From Setophaga petechia (lineage: Eukaryota > Chordata > Aves > Passeriformes > Parulidae), in the NCBI GenBank assembly GCA_024362935.1, contig JANCRA010000175.1:124001-188000 (forward strand): a stretch of DNA of 64,000 nt, read 5' to 3'. The notes under the pieces were generated by a model. It did no database searches. It was not told the DNA's origin and saw only the letters and a program-made list of their open reading frames with translations. Positions within the stretch are counted from its first letter, which is position 1. Each line of letters starts with the position of its first letter. Position numbers and translations under genes: made by a program. Shown piece after piece: positions 63,181 through 64,000 of this stretch.

Positions 63181-64000
63181 TTTATTATACTATACTTAAA
63201 CTATACTAAGAATAGAGAAAAAATTGAAAGAAAAAGCTTAACAAAATGCTAATTAAAAACTCGTGACTACTTCTAGAGTCCCAACACAGCTAGATTGTAA
63301 TTGGTCATTAAATAAAAACAATTCACATGTTGGACAAACAATCTCCATACCACATGCCAAAGCAACAAAACAGGAGAAGCAATCAGACAATTCTCTGAAG
63401 CTTCTCAGCTTCCCAGGAGAAAAAATCCTGGCAAAGGGATTTTTCAGAAAATATGACAGCAACACTGGGACAAGATCTGCTTGGCAGTAGTTTGCCTGCA
63501 CTAAATTAACTTATTAAGACCAGTTTCTAGCTGGATGGTGTAACCTTCATGGAAATCTCTTTAACACTGCCACGTCTCAAGGCCAAATCCTTTCCCTGGA
63601 GCACAATTCCCATCCATTCAGGCACACCTCTTAAATACTACAGGAGAGGTGTAGAGGAGAGCAGAATGAATGTGTGCTGGGATCTAAAGCCTGAGCAGCT
63701 CAGACAGGTCCATGTTGTCCTCCTGGCAAGAGGATTTTGAGGAAGATGCTCTCATGGTTCTGCCCAGCATCAGGCAGGCACATCTGGGCTCATTAGCTTC
63801 ATCACAGAAGAAGCTGAAGAGGATGAAGCCAGAATGCTTCAAGTTTTCTCAAGTGTGGACATGTTACAAAAAAAACTGGGAATCAAAATCGAGGTGTGCT
63901 CCATCTGACACTAATCTGTTGCAGTGGAAAGACAGAGTGATGTGGATGTCAGTCTCTGCTCTGCGTACCAAGAAGTAGGACAAGCAGAAGTGGACTCAAG

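Larger units (their letters stand above)
60194..64000 (-). other. PLCZ1: PLCZ1 5' intron or upstream flank
   Basis: The exon(s) with the PLCZ1 start codon and the first EF-hand helix should be here or beyond the window edge. I did not find them with confidence; one 34-nt candidate is listed separately. The stretch holds a hexanucleotide array at 61279-61350, a possible CR1 scrap at 62455-62520 and a pentanucleotide array at about 63138-63180. The open frames at 63253-63978 lie on both strands and show no recognisable domain. Confidence 0.6.

Noticed and set aside
63253..63978. Cluster of short open frames near the right edge as a new gene or PLCZ1 exon
   Set aside because: No PLC-like motif and no domain recognised; frames alternate between strands.

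Overview
This is vertebrate nuclear DNA with long introns, no operon structure and interspersed repeats. The repeats point to a bird: several CR1 LINE fragments, an avian-type ERVL LTR and a second small LTR. A songbird is a reasonable guess, but the sequence does not prove it.

Two genes are supported, lying tail to tail. On the + strand the last two coding exons of PIK3C2G (class II phosphoinositide 3-kinase, gamma) lie at 9682-9807 and 15116-15268. They encode the end of its C-terminal C2 domain. On the - strand, eleven exons of PLCZ1 (phospholipase C zeta, the sperm PLC) run from 60193 down to the stop codon at 19217. The exons join in frame without a break (1776 nt, 591 residues plus stop) and cover EF-hand, X, charged linker, Y and C2 domains. 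The six active-site residues of the PLC X domain are present at exactly the spacing of PLC-delta1. The start codon and the first roughly 40-50 residues were not found. A 34-nt candidate exon at 60558-60591 is offered with low confidence.

Layout: 1-9681 is PIK3C2G intron with an LTR, a pentanucleotide repeat and a CR1 fragment. 9808-15115 is its last intron, with a CR1 copy and a 480-bp AT island. 15269-19216 is the shared 3' intergenic region, with likely poly(A) signals for both genes and a CR1 copy that keeps a reverse-transcriptase remnant. 19300-60193 is PLCZ1, with introns up to 9.5 kb. 60194-64000 is 5' PLCZ1 intron or flank.

Both genes act on phosphoinositides: one makes 3-phosphorylated lipids, the other cleaves PIP2 to IP3 and diacylglycerol. 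The same tail-to-tail pair is known in mammals, so it is old synteny. No new multi-gene system is visible. The most unusual items are a 390-bp hexanucleotide array open in five of six frames, a perfect 52-bp duplication on either side of a C2 exon, the split acidic/basic X-Y linker of PLCZ1, and an LTR with 7-bp flanking repeats.
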